DNA from: Aradus depressus
Lineage: Eukaryota > Arthropoda > Insecta > Hemiptera > Aradidae
Assembly (NCBI GenBank): GCA_963662175.1
Contig: OY759219.1
Span: forward strand, 44,818,675-44,882,674
DNA length: 64,000 nt
Direction of reading: 5' to 3'
Position 1 is the stretch's first letter. Each line of letters opens with the position of its first letter. Both the position numbers and the translations under genes were made by a program. Of the stretch, positions 19,386 through 33,399 are shown in pieces. The notes under the pieces were generated by a model that ran no database searches, was not told the origin of the DNA, and saw nothing but the letters and a program-made list of their open reading frames with translations.

Positions 19386-22300
19386 GAGAGTCCAGCCATT
19401 GAGGAAGAACTACCTACCTTCAGAGAAGAGGAGGTTGGTGAGAGCTAGGAGAGGCCCGCCATTGAGGAAGAACTACATACCTTCAGAGAAGAAAAGGTTG
19501 GTGAGAGCTAGGAGAGGCCCGCCATTAAGGAAGAACTACCTACCTTCAGAGAAGAAGAGGTAGGTGAGAGCTAGGAGAGTCCCGCCATTGAGGAAGAACT
19601 ACCTACATTCAGAGAAGAAGAGGTTGGTGAGAGCTATGAGAGGCCCGCCATTAAGGAAGAACTACCTACCTTCAGAGAAGAAGAGGTTGGTGAGAGCTAT
19701 GAGAGACCCACCATTGAGGAAGAACTGCCTACATTCAGAGAAGAAGAGGTTGGTGAGAGCTATGAGAGACCCACCATTGAGGAAGAACTACATACCTTCA
19801 GAGAAGAAGAGGTTGGTGAGGGCTAGGAGAGGCCCGCCATTGAGGAAGAACTACCTACCTTCAGAGAAGAAGAGGTTGGTGAGAGCTAGGAGAGTCCCGC
19901 CATTGAGGAAGAACTACATACCTTCAGAGAAGAAGAGGTTGGTGAGAGCTATGAGAGACCCACCATTGAGGAAGAACAACCTACATTCAGAGAAGAAGAG
20001 GTTGGTGAGAGCTAGGAGAGGCCTGCCATTGAGGAAGAACAACCTACATTCAGAGAAGAAGAGGTTGGTGAGAGCTAGGAGAGGCCCGCCATTGAGGAAG
20101 AACTACATACCTTCAGAGAAGAAGAGGTTGGTGAGAGCTAGGACAGTCCCGCCATTGAGGAAGAACTGCCTACATTCAGAGAAGAAGAGGTTGGTGAGAG
20201 CTATGACAGACCCACCATTGAGGAAGAACAACCTACATTCAGAGAAGAAGAGTTTGGTGAGAGCTATGAGAGTCCCTCAATTAAGGAAGAACTGCCTACC
20301 TTCAGAGAAGAAAAGGTTGGTGAGAGCTAGGAGAGTCCCGCCATTGAGGAAGAACTACCTACCTTCAGAGAAGAAGAGTTTAGTGAGAGCTAGGAGAGGC
20401 CCGCCATTGAGGAAGAACTGCCTATCTTCAGAGAAGAGATTGGTGAGAGCTAAGAGAGGCCCGACATTGAGGAAGAACTGCCTATCTTCAGAGAAGAAGA
20501 GGTTTGTGAGAGCTAGGAGAGGCCCGCCATTGAGGAAGAAGTGACTACCTTCAGAGAAGAAGAGGTTGGTGAAAGCTAGGAGAGGCCCGCGATTAAGGAA
20601 GAACTGCCTATCTTCAGAGATGAGGAGGTTGGTGAGAGCTAGGAGAGGCCCGCCATTGAGGAAGAACCGCCTATCTTCAGAGAAGAAGAGGTTGCTGAGA
20701 GCTAGGAGAGGCCCGCCATTGAGGAAGAGCTACCTACCTTCAGAGAAGAAGAAGTTGGTGAGAGCTAGGAGAGGCCCGCCATTGAGGAAGAACTGCCTAC
20801 CTTCAGAGAAGAGATTGGTGAGAGCTAGGAGAGGCCCGCCATTGAGGAAGAACTACCTACCTTCAGAGAAGAAGAGGTTGGTGAGATCTAGGAGAGTCCC
20901 GCCATTGAGGAAGAACTACCTACATTCAGAGAAGAAGAGGTTGGTGAGAGCTATGAGAGGCCCGCTATTAGGGAGGACTACTTACCTTCAGAAAAGAAGA
21001 GGTTGGTGAGAGCTATGAGAGACCCACCATTGAGGAAGAACAACCTACATTCAGAGAAGAAGAGGTTGGTGAGAGCTAGGAGAGGCCTGCCATTGAGGAA
21101 GAACAACCTACATTCAGAGAAGAAGAGGTTGGTGAGAGCTAGGAGAGGCCCGCCATTGAGGAAGAACTACATACCTTCAGAGAAGAAGAGGTTGGTGAGA
21201 GCTAGGAGAGTCCCGCCATTGAGGAAGAACTACCTACCTTCAGAGAAGAGGAGGTTGGTGAGAGCTAGGAGAGGCCCGCCATTGAGGAAGAACTACATAC
21301 CTTCAGAGAAGAAAAGGTTGGTGAGAGCTAGGAGAGGCCCGCCATTAAGGAAGAACTACCTACCTTCAGAGAAGAAGAGGTAGGTGAGAGCTAGGAGAGT
21401 CCCGCCATTGAGGAAGAACTACCTAGATTCAGAGAAGAAGACGTTGGTGAGAGCTATGAGAGGCCCGCCATTAAGGAAGAACTACCTACCTTCAGAGAAG
21501 AAGAGGTTGGTGAGAGCTATGAGAGACCCACCATTGAGGAAGAACTGCCTATCTTCAGAGAAGAAGAGGTTGGTGAGAGCTAGGAGAGGCCCGCCATTGA
21601 GGAAGAACTACCTACCTTCAGAGAAGAAGAGGTTGGTGAGAGCTAGGAGAGGCCTGCCATTGAGGAAGAACAACCTACATTCAGAGAAAAAGAGGTTGGT
21701 GACAGCTAGGAGAGGCCCGCCATTGAGGAAGAATTACATATCTTCAGAGAAGAAGAGGTTGGTGAGAGCTAGGAGAGTCCCGACATTGAGGAAGAACTGC
21801 CTATCTTCAGAGAAGAAGAGGTTTGTGAGAGCAAGGAGAGGCCCGCCATTGAGGAAGAAGTGACTACCTTCAGAGAAGAAGAGGTTGGTGAAAGCTAGGA
21901 GAGGCCCGCGATTAAGGAAGAACTGCCTATCTTCAGAGATGAGGAGGTTGGTGAGAGCTAGGAGAGGCCCGCCATTGAGGAAGAGCTACCTACCTTCAGA
22001 GAAGAAGAAGTTGGTGAGAGCTAGGAGAGGCCCGCCATTGAGGAAGAACTGCCTACCTTCAGAGAAGAGATTGGTGAGAGCTAGGAGAGGCCCGCCATTG
22101 AGGAAGAACTACCTACCTTCAGAGAAGAAGAGGTTGGTGAGATCTAGGAGAGTCCCGCCATTGAGGAAGAACTACCAACATTCAGAGAAGAAGATGTTGA
22201 AGAGAGCTATGAGAGGCCCGCCATTAAGGAAGAACTACCTACCTTCAGAAAAGAAGAGGTTGGTGAGAGCTATGAGAGACCCACCATTGAGGAAGAACAA

Positions 22301-22614
22301 CCTACATTCAGAGAAGAAGAGGTTGGTGAGAGCTAGGAGAGGCCTGCCATTGAGGAAGAACAACCTACATTCAGAGAAGAAGAGGTTGGTGAGAGCTAGG
22401 AGAGGCCCGCCATTGAGGAAGAACTACCTACCTTCAGAGAAGAAGAGGTAGGTGAGAGCTAGGAGAGTCCCGCCATTGAGGAAGAACTACCTACATTCAG
22501 AGAAGAAGACGTTGGTGAGAGCTATGAGAGGCCCGCCATTAAGGAAGAACTACCTACCTTCAGAGAAGAAGAGGTTGGTGAGAGCTATGAGAGACCCACC
22601 ATTGAGGAAGAACT

Positions 22615-25600
22615 GCCTATCTTCAGAGAAGAAGAGGTTGGTGAGAGCTATGAGAGACCCACCATTGAGGAAGAACTGCCTACATTCAGAGAAGAAGAGG
22701 TTGGTGAGAGCTAGGAGAGTCCAGCCATTGAGGAAGAACTACATACCTTCAGAGAAGAAGAGGTTGGTGAGAGCTATGAGAGACCCACCATTGAGGAAGA
22801 ACAACCTACATTCAGAGAAGAAGAGGTTGGTGAGAGCTAGGAGAGGCCTGTCATTGAGGAAGAACAACCTACATTCAGAGAAAAAGAGGTTGGTGAGAGC
22901 TAGGAGAGGCCCGCCATTGAGGAAGAACTACATACCTTCAGAGAAGAAGAGGTTGGTGAGAGCTAGGAGAGTCCCGCCATTGAGGAAGAACTGCCTACAT
23001 TCAGAGAAGAAGAGGTTGGTGAGAGCTATGACAGACCCACCATTGAGGAAGAACAACCTACATTCAGAGAAGAAGAGTTTGGTGAGAGCTATGAGAGTCC
23101 CGCAATTAAGGAAGAACTGCCTACCTTCAGAGAAGAAGAGGTGGGTGAGAGCTAGGAGAGTCCCGCCATTGAGGAAGAACTACCTACCTTCAGAGAAGAA
23201 GAGGTTAGTGAGAGCTAGGAGAGGCCCGCCATTGAGAAAGAACGGCCTATCTTCAGAGAAGAGATTGGTGAGAGCTAAGAGAGGCCCGACATTGAGGAAG
23301 AACTGCCTATCTTCAGAGAAGAAGAGCTTTGTGAGAGCTAGGAGAGGCCCGCCATTGAGGAAGAAGTGACTACCTTCAGAGAAGAAGAGGTTGGTGAAAG
23401 CTAGGAGAGGCCCGCGATTAAGGAAGAACTGCCTATCTTCAGAGATGAGGAGGTTGGTGAGAGCTAGGAGAGGCCCGCCATTGAGGAAGAACCGCCTATC
23501 TTCAGAGAAGAAGAGGTTGCTGAGAGCTAGGAGAGGCCCGCCATTGAGGAAGAGCTACCTACCTTAAGAGAAGAAGAAGTTGGTCAGAGCTAGGAGAGGC
23601 CCGCCATTGAGAAAGAACTGCCTACCTTCAGAGAAGAGATTGGTGAGAGCTAAGAGAGGCCCGACATTGAGGAAGAACTGCCTACCTTCAGAGAAGAAGA
23701 GGTTTGTGAGAGCTAGGAGAGGCCCGCCAATGAGGAAGAAGTGACTACCTTCAGAGAAGAAGGGGTTGGTGAAAGCTAGGAGAGGCCCGCGATTGAGGAA
23801 GAACTGCCTATCTTCAGAGAAGAGGAGGTTGGTGAGAGCTAGGAGAGGCCCGCTATTGAGGAAGAACCGCCTATCTTCAGAGAAGAAGAGGTTGGTGAGA
23901 GCTAGGAGAGTCCCGCTATTGAGGAAGTGCTACCTACCTTCAGAGAAGAAGAGGTTGGTGAGAGCTAGGATAGGCCCGCCATTGAGGAAAAACTGCCTAC
24001 CTTCAGAGAAGAGATGGGTGAGAGCTAAGAGAGGCCCGACATTGAGGAAGAACTGCCTACCTTCAGAGAAGAAGAGGTTTGTGAGAGCTAGGAGAGGCCC
24101 GCCATTGAGGAAGAAGTGACTACCTTCAGAGAAGAAGAGGTTGGTGAAAGCTAGGAGAGGCCCGCGATTAAGGAAGAACTGCCTATCTTCAGAGATGAGG
24201 AGGTTGGTGAGAGCTAGGAGAGGCCCGCCATTGAGGAAGAACCGCCTATCTTCAGAGAAGAAGAGGTTGCTGAGAGCTAGGAGAGGCCCGCCATTGAGGA
24301 AGAGCTACCTACCTTCAGAGAAGAAGAAGTTGGTGAGAGCTAGGAGAGGCCCGCCATTGAGGAAGAACTGCCTATCTTCAGAGAAGAGATTGGTGAGAGC
24401 TAGGAGAGGCCCGCCATTGAGGAAGAACTACCTACCTTCAGAGAAGAAGAGGTTGGTGAGATCTAGGAGAGTCCCGCCATTGAGGAAGAACTACCAACAT
24501 TCAGAGAAGAAGATGTTGAAGAGAGCTATGAGAGGCCCGCCATTAAGGAAGAACTACCTACCTTCAGGAAAGAAGAGGTTGGTGAGAGCTATGAGAGACC
24601 CACCATTGAGGAAGAACAACCTACCTTCAGAGAAGAAGAGGTTTGTGAGAGCTAGGAGAGGCCCGCGATTGAGGAAGAAGTGACTACCTTCAGAGAAGAG
24701 GAGGTTGGTGAGAGCTAGGAGAGGCCCGCTATTGAGGAAGAACTGCCTACCTTCAGAGAAGAAGAGGTTTGTGAGAGCTAGGAGAGGCCCGCGATTGAGG
24801 AAGAAGTGACTACCTTCAGAGAAGAGGAGGTTGGTGAGAGCTAGGAGAGGCCCGCTATTGAGGAAGAACCGCCTATCTTCAGAGAAGAAGAGGTTTGTGA
24901 GAGCTAGGAGAGGCCCGCTATTGAGGAAGAGCTACCTACCTTCAGAGAAGAAGAGGTTGGTGAGAGCTAGGATAGGCCCGCCATTGAGGAAAAATTGCCT
25001 ACCTTCAGAGAAGAGATGGGTGAGAGCTAAGAGAGGCCCGACATTGAGGAAGAACTGCCTACCTTCAGAGAAGAAGAGGTTTGTGAGAGCTAGGAGAGGT
25101 CCGCCATTGAGGGAGAACTACCTACCTTCAGAGAAGAAGAGGTTGGTGAGAGCTAGGAGAGTCCCGCCATTAAGGAAGAACTACCTACCTTCAGAAAAGA
25201 AGAGGTTGGTGAGAGCTATGAGAGACCCACCATTGAGGAAGAACAACCTACATTCAGAGAAGAAGAGGTTGGTGAGAGCTAGGAGAGGCCTGCCATTTAG
25301 GAAGAACAACCTACATTCAGAGAAGAAGAGGTTGGTGAGAGCTAGGAGAGGCCCGCCATTGAGGAAAAACTGCCTACCTTCAGAGAAGAGATGGGTGAGA
25401 GCTAAGAGAGGCCCGACATTGAGGAAGAACTGCCTACCTTCAGAGAAGAAGAGGTTTGTGAGAGCTAGGAGAGGCCCGCCATTGAGGAAGAACTACCTAC
25501 CTTCAGAGAAGAAGAGGTTGGTGAGAGCTAGGAGAGTCCCGCCATTAAGGAAGAACTACCTACCTTCAGAAAAGAAGAGGTTGGTGAGAGCTATGAGAGA

Positions 25601-25875
25601 CCCACCATTGAGGAAGAACAACCTACATTCAGAGAAGAAGAGGTTGGTGAGAGCTAGGAGAGGCCTGCCATTGAGGAAGAACAACCTACATTCAGAGAAG
25701 AAGAGGTTGGTGAGAGCTAGGAGAGGCCCGCCATTGAGGAAGAACTACATACCTTCAGAGAAGAAGAGGTTGGTGAGAGCTAGGAGAGTCCCGCCATTGA
25801 GGAAGATCTGCCTACATTCAGAGAAGAAGAGGTTGGTGAGAGCTATGACAGACCCACCATTGAGGAAGAACAACC
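22615..25875. repeat. Block duplicated inside the array (partner 27378-30638)
   Basis: The order of monomer variants is repeated with a constant offset of 4763 bp. For example, the TGA-bearing monomers at 23367, 23742 and 24117 recur at 28130, 28505 and 28880. A few single-base differences separate the copies. Confidence 0.8.
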
Positions 25876-27377
25876 TACCTTCAGAGAAGGAGAGGTTTGT
25901 GAGAGCTAGGAGAGGCCCGCCAATGAGGAAGAAGTGACTACCTTCAGAGAAGAAGGGGTTGGTGAAAGCTAGGAGAGGCCCGCGATTGAGGAAGAACTGC
26001 CTATCTTCAGAGAAGAGGAGGTTGGTGAGAGCTAGGAGAGGCCCGCTATTGAGGAAGAACCGCCTATCTTCAGAGAAGAAGAGGTTGGTGAGAGCTAGGA
26101 GAGGCCCGCTATTGAGGAAGTGCTACCTACCTTCAGAGAAGAAGAGGTTGGTGAGAGCTAGGATAGGCCCGCCATTGAGGAAAAACTGCCTACCTTCAGA
26201 GAAGAGATGGGTGAGAGCTAAGAGAGGCCCGACATTGAGGAAGAACTGCCTACCTTCAGAGAAGAAGAGGTTTGTGAGAGCTAGGAGAGGCCCGCCATTG
26301 AGGAAGAACTACCTACCTTCAGAGAAGAAGAGGTTGGTGAGAGCTAGGAGAGTCCCGCCATTAAGGAAGAACTACCTACCTTCAGAAAAGAAGAGGTTGG
26401 TGAGAGCTATGAGAGACCCACCATTGAGGAAGAACAACCTACATTCAGAGAAGAAGAGGTTGGTGAGAGCTAGGAGAGGCCTGCCATTGAGGAAGAACAA
26501 CCTACATTCAGAGAAGAAGAGGTTGGTGAGAGCTAGGAGAGGCCCGCCATTGAGGAAGAACTACATACCTTCAGAGAAGAAGAGGTTGGTGAGAGCTAGG
26601 AGAGTCCCGCCATTGAGGAAGATCTGCCTACATTCAGAGAAGAAGAGGTTGGTGAGAGCTATGACAGACCCACCATTGAGGAAGAACAACCTACATTCAG
26701 AGAAGAAGAGTTTGGTGAGGCTATGAGAGTCCCGCTATTAGGGAAGAACTGCCTACCTTCAGAGAAGAAAAGGTTGGTGAGAGCTAGGAGAGTCCCGCCA
26801 TTGAGGAAGAACTACCTACCTTCAGAGAAGAAGAGGTTAGTGAGAGCTAGGAGAGGCCCGCTATAGAGGAAGAACTGCCTATCTTCAGAGAAGAGATTGG
26901 TGAGAGCTAAGAGAGGCCCGACATTGAGGAAGAACTGCCTATCTTCAGAGAAGAAGAGGTTAGTGAGAGCTAGGAGAGGCCCGCCATTGAGGAAGAACTG
27001 CCTACCTTCAGAGAAGAAGAGGTTTGTGAGAGCTAGGAGAGGCCCGCGATTGAGGAAGAAGTGACTACCTTCAGAGAAGAGGAGGTTGGTGAGAGCTAGG
27101 AGAGGCCCGCTATTGAGGAAGAACTGCCTACCTTCAGAGAAGAAGAGGTTTGTGAGAGCTAGGAGAGGCCCGCTATTGAGGAAGAGCTACCTACCTTCAG
27201 AGAAGAAGAGGTTGGTGAGAGCTAGGATAGGCCCGCCATTGAGGAAAAACTGCCTACCTTCAGAGAAGAAGAGGTTTGTGAGAGCTAGGAGAGGCCCGCG
27301 ATTGAGGAAGAAGTGACTACCTTCAGAGAAGAGGAGGTTGGTGAGAGCTAGGAGAGGCCCGCTATTGAGGAAGAACT

Positions 27378-30300
27378 GCCTATCTTCAGAGAAGAAGAGG
27401 TTGGTGAGAGCTATGAGAGACCCACCATTGAGGAAGAACTGCCTACATTCAGAGAAGAAGAGGTTGGTGAGAGCTAGGAGAGTCCAGCCATTGAGGAAGA
27501 ACTACATACCTTCAGAGAAGAAGAGGTTGGTGAGAGCTATGAGAGACCCACCATTGAGGAAGAACAACCTACATTCAGAGAAGAAGAGGTTGGTGAGAGC
27601 TAGGAGAGGCCTGTCATTGAGGAAGAACAACCTACATTCAGAGAAAAAGAGGTTGGTGAGAGCTAGGAGAGGCCCGCCATTGAGGAAGAACTACATACCT
27701 TCAGAGAAGAAGAGGTTGGTGAGAGCTAGGAGAGTCCCGCCATTGAGGAAGAACTGCCTACATTCAGAGAAGAAGAGGTTGGTGAGAGCTATGACAGACC
27801 CACCATTGAGGAAGAACAACCTACATTCAGAGAAGAAGAGTTTGGTGAGAGCTATGAGAGTCCCGCAATTAAGGAAGAACTGCCTACCTTCAGAGAAGAA
27901 GAGGTGGGTGAGAGCTAGGAGAGTCCCGCCATTGAGGAAGAACTACCTACCTTCAGAGAAGAAGAGGTTAGTGAGAGCTAGGAGAGGCCCGCCATTGAGA
28001 AAGAACGGCCTATCTTCAGAGAAGAGATTGGTGAGAGCTAAGAGAGGCCCGACATTGAGGAAGAACTGCCTATCTTCAGAGAAGAAGAGCTTTGTGAGAG
28101 CTAGGAGAGGCCCGCCATTGAGGAAGAAGTGACTACCTTCAGAGAAGAAGAGGTTGGTGAAAGCTAGGAGAGGCCCGCGATTAAGGAAGAACTGCCTATC
28201 TTCAGAGATGAGGAGGTTGGTGAGAGCTAGGAGAGGCCCGCCATTGAGGAAGAACCGCCTATCTTCAGAGAAGAAGAGGTTGCTGAGAGCTAGGAGAGGC
28301 CCGCCATTGAGGAAGAGCTACCTACCTTAAGAGAAGAAGAAGTTGGTCAGAGCTAGGAGAGGCCCGCCATTGAGGAAGAACTGCCTACCTTCAGAGAAGA
28401 GATTGGTGAGAGCTAAGAGAGGCCCGACATTGAGGAAGAACTGCCTACCTTCAGAGAAGAAGAGGTTTGTGAGAGCTAGGAGAGGCCCGCCAATGAGGAA
28501 GAAGTGACTACCTTCAGAGAAGAAGGGGTTGGTGAAAGCTAGGAGAGGCCCGCGATTGAGGAAGAACTGCCTATCTTCAGAGAAGAGGAGGTTGGTGAGA
28601 GCTAGGAGAGGCCCGCTATTGAGGAAGAACCGCCTATCTTCAGAGAAGAAGAGGTTGGTGAGAGCTAGGAGAGTCCCGCTATTGAGGAAGTGCTACCTAC
28701 CTTCAGAGAAGAAGAGGTTGGTGAGAGCTAGGATAGGCCCGCCATTGAGGAAAAACTGCCTACCTTCAGAGAAGAGATGGGTGAGAGCTAAGAGAGGCCC
28801 GACATTGAGGAAGAACTGCCTACCTTCAGAGAAGAAGAGGTTTGTGAGAGCTAGGAGAGGCCCGCCATTGAGGAAGAAGTGACTACCTTCAGAGAAGAAG
28901 AGGTTGGTGAAAGCTAGGAGAGGCCCGCGATTAAGGAAGAACTGCCTATCTTCAGAGATGAGGAGGTTGGTGAGAGCTAGGAGAGGCCCGCCATTGAGGA
29001 AGAACCGCCTATCTTCAGAGAAGAAGAGGTTGCTGAGAGCTAGGAGAGGCCCGCCATTGAGGAAGAGCTACCTACCTTCAGAGAAGAAGAAGTTGGTGAG
29101 AGCTAGGAGAGGCCCGCCATTGAGGAAGAACTGCCTACCTTCAGAGAAGAGATTGGTGAGAGCTAGGAGAGGCCCGCCATTGAGGAAGAACTACCTACCT
29201 TCAGAGAAGAAGAGGTTGGTGAGATCTAGGAGAGTCCCGCCATTGAGGAAGAACTACCAACATTCAGAGAAGAAGATGTTGAAGAGAGCTATGAGAGGCC
29301 CGCCATTAAGGAAGAACTACCTACCTTCAGGAAAGAAGAGGTTGGTGAGAGCTATGAGAGACCCACCATTGAGGAAGAACAACCTACCTTCAGAGAAGAA
29401 GAGGTTTGTGAGAGCTAGGAGAGGCCCGCGATTGAGGAAGAAGTGACTACCTTCAGAGAAGAGGAGGTTGGTGAGAGCTAGGAGAGGCCCGCTATTGAGG
29501 AAGAACTGCCTACCTTCAGAGAAGAAGAGGTTTGTGAGAGCTAGGAGAGGCCCGCGATTGAGGAAGAAGTGACTACCTTCAGAGAAGAGGAGGTTGGTGA
29601 GAGCTAGGAGAGGCCCGCTATTGAGGAAGAACCGCCTATCTTCAGAGAAGAAGAGGTTGGTGAGAGCTAGGAGAGGCCCGCTATTGAGGAAGAGCTACCT
29701 ACCTTCAGAGAAGAAGAGGTTGGTGAGAGCTAGGATAGGCCCGCCATTGAGGAAAAATTGCCTACCTTCAGAGAAGAGATGGGTGAGAGCTAAGAGAGGC
29801 CCGACATTGAGGAAGAACTGCCTACCTTCAGAGAAGAAGAGGTTTGTGAGAGCTAGGAGAGGTCCGCCATTGAGGGAGAACTACCTACCTTCAGAGAAGA
29901 AGAGGTTGGTGAGAGCTAGGAGAGTCCCGCCATTAAGGAAGAACTACCTACCTTCAGAAAAGAAGAGGTTGGTGAGAGCTATGAGAGACCCACCATTGAG
30001 GAAGAACAACCTACATTCAGAGAAGAAGAGGTTGGTGAGAGCTAGGAGAGGCCTGCCATTTAGGAAGAACAACCTACATTCAGAGAAGAAGAGGTTGGTG
30101 AGAGCTAGGAGAGGCCCGCCATTGAGGAAAAACTGCCTACCTTCAGAGAAGAGATGGGTGAGAGCTAAGAGAGGCCCGACATTGAGGAAGAACTGCCTAC
30201 CTTCAGAGAAGAAGAGGTTTGTGAGAGCTAGGAGAGGCCCGCCATTGAGGAAGAACTACCTACCTTCAGAGAAGAAGAGGTTGGTGAGAGCTAGGAGAGT

Positions 30301-30638
30301 CCCGCCATTAAGGAAGAACTACCTACCTTCAGAAAAGAAGAGGTTGGTGAGAGCTATGAGAGACCCACCATTGAGGAAGAACAACCTACATTCAGAGAAG
30401 AAGAGGTTGGTGAGAGCTAGGAGAGGCCTGCCATTGAGGAAGAACAACCTACATTCAGAGAAGAAGAGGTTGGTGAGAGCTAGGAGAGGCCCGCCATTGA
30501 GGAAGAACTACATACCTTCAGAGAAGAAGAGGTTGGTGAGAGCTAGGAGAGTCCCGCCATTGAGGAAGATCTGCCTACATTCAGAGAAGAAGAGGTTGGT
30601 GAGAGCTATGACAGACCCACCATTGAGGAAGAACAACC
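27378..30638. repeat. Partner of the 22615-25875 block
   Basis: Second copy, offset 4763 bp. The copies part near 25875/30638, where one continues into CTTCAGAGAAGGAGAGG and the other into the ATTCAGAGAAGAAGAGTTT class. Confidence 0.8.
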
Positions 30639-33399
30639 TACATTCAGAGAAGAAGAGTTTGGTGAGAGCTATGAGAGTCCCGCTATTAAGGAAGAACTGC
30701 CTACCTTCAGAGAAGAAAAGGTTGGTGAGAGCTAGGAGAGTCCCGCCATTGAGGAAGAACTACCTACCTTCAGAGAAGAAGAGGTTAGTGAGAGCTAGGA
30801 GAGGCCCGCTATTGAGGAAGAACTGCCTATCTTCAGAGAAGAGATTGGTGAGAGCTAAGAGAGGCCCGACATTGAGGAAGAACTGCCTATCTTCAGAGAA
30901 GAAAAGGTTAGTGAGAGCTAGGAGAGGCCCGCCATTGAGGAAGAACTGCCTACCTTCAGAGAAGAAGAGGTTTGTGAGAGCTAGGAGAGGCCCGCGATTG
31001 AGGAAGAAGTGACTACCTTCAGAGAAGAGGAGGTTGGTGAGAGCTAGGAGAGGCCCGCTTATGAGGAAGAACTGCCTACCTTCAGAGAAGAAGAGGTTTG
31101 TGAGAGCTAGGAGAGGCCCGCGATTGAGGAAGAAGTGACTACCTTCAGAGAAGAGGAGGTTGGTGAGAGCTAGGAGAGGCCCGCTATTGAGGAAGAACCG
31201 CCTATCTTCAGAGAAGAAGAGGTTGGTGAGAGCTAGGAGAGGCCCGCTATTGAGGAAGAGCTACCTACCTTCAGAGAAGAAGAGGTTGGTGAGAGCTAGG
31301 ATAGGCCCGCCATTGAGGAAAAACTGCCTACCTTCAAAGAAGAGATGGGTGAGAGCTAAGAGAGGCCCGACATTGAGGAAGAACTGCCTACCTTCAGAGA
31401 AGAAGAGGTTTGTGAGAGCTAGGAGAGGTCCGCCATTGAGGGAGAACTACCTACCTTCAGAGAAGAAGAGGTTGGTGAGAGCTAGGAGAGTCCCGCCATT
31501 AAGGAAGAACTACCTACCTTCAGAAAAGAAGAGGTTGGTGAGAGCTATGAGAGACCCACCATTGAGGAAGAACAACCTACATTCAGAGAAGAAGAGGTTG
31601 GTGAGAGCTAGGAGAGGCCTGCCATTTAGGAAGAACAACCTACATTCAGAGAAGAAGAGGTTGGTGAGAGCTAGGAGAGGCCCGCCATTGAGGAAAAACT
31701 GCCTACCTTCAGAGAAGAGATGGGTGAGAGCTAAGAGAGGCCCGACATTGAGGAAGAACTGCCTACCTTCAGAGAAGAAGAGGTTTGTGAGAGCTAGGAG
31801 AGGCCCGCCATTGAGGAAGAACTACCTACCTTCAGAGAAGAAGAGGTTGGTGAGAGCTAGGAGAGGCCCGCCATTGAGGAAGAACTACATACCTTCAGAG
31901 AAGAAGAGGTTGGTGAGAGCTAGGAGAGTCCCGCCATTGAGGAAGATCTGCCTACATTCAGAGAAGAAGAGGTTGGTGAGAGCTATGACAGACCCACCAT
32001 TGAGGAAGAACAACCTACATTCAGAGAAGAAGAGTTTGGTGAGAGCTATGAGAGTCCCGCTATTAAGGAAGAACTGCCTACCTTCAGAGAAGAAAAGGTT
32101 GGTGAGAGCTAGGAGAGTCCCGCCATTGAGGAAGAACTACCTACCTTCAGAGAAGAAGAGGTTAGTGAGAGCTAGGAGAGGCCCGCTATTGAGGAAGAAC
32201 TGCCTATCTTCAGAGAAGAGATTGGTGAGAGCTAAGAGAGGCCCGACATTGAGGAAGAACTGCCTATCTTCAGAGAAGAAGAGCTTTGTGAAAGCTAGGA
32301 GAGGCCCGCCATTGAGGAAGAAGTGACTACCTTCAGAGAAGAAGAGGTTGGTGAAAGCTAGGAGAGGCCCGCGATTAAGGAAGAACTGCCTATCTTCAGA
32401 GATGAGGAGGTTGGTGAGAGCTAGGAGAGGCCCGCCATTGAGGAAGAACCGCCTATCTTCAGAGAAGAAGAGGTTGCTGAGAGCTAGGAGAGGCCCGCCA
32501 TTGAGGAAGAGCTACCTACCTTCAGAGAAGAAGAAGTTGGTCAGAGCTAGGAGAGGCCCGCCATTGAGGAAGAACTGCCTACCTTCAGAGAAGAGATTGG
32601 TGAGAGCTAAGAGAGGCCCGACATTGAGGAAGAACTGCCTACCTTCAGAGAAGAAGAGGTTTGTGAGAGCTAGGAGAGGCCCGCCAATGAGGAAGAAGTG
32701 ACTACCTTCAGAGAAGAAGGGGTTGGTGAAAGCTAGGAGAGGCCCGCGATTGAGGAAGAACTGCCTATCTTCAGAGAAGAGGAGGTTGGTGAGAGCTAGG
32801 AGAGGCCCGCTATTGAGGAAGAACCGCCTATCTTCAGAGAAGAAGAGGTTGGTGAGAGCTAGGAGAGGCCCGCTATTGAGGAAGAGCTACCTACCTTCAG
32901 AGAAGAAGAGGTTGGTGAGAGCTAGGATAGGCCCGCCATTGAGGAAAAACTGCCTACCTTCAGAGAAGAGATGGGTGAGAGCTAAGAGAGGCCCGACATT
33001 GAGGAAGAACAGCCTACCTTCAGAGAAGAAGAGGTTGGTGAGAGCTAGGAGAGTCCCGCCATTGAGGAAGATCTGCCTACATTCAGAGAAGAAGAGGTTG
33101 GTGAGAGCTATGACAGACCCACCATTGAGGAAGAACAACCTACATTCAGAGAAGAAGAGTTTGGTGAGAGCTATGAGAGTCCCGCTATTAAGGAAGAACT
33201 GCCTACCTTCAGAGAAGAAAAGGTTGGTGAGAGCTAGGAGAGTCCCGCCATTGAGGAAGAACTACCTACCTTCAGAGAAGAAGAGGTTGGTGAGAGCTAG
33301 GAGAGGCCCGCCATTGAGGAAGAACTACATACCTTCAGAGAAGAAGAGGTTGGTGAGAGCTAGGAGAGTCCCGCCATTGAGGAAGATCTGCCTATCTTC

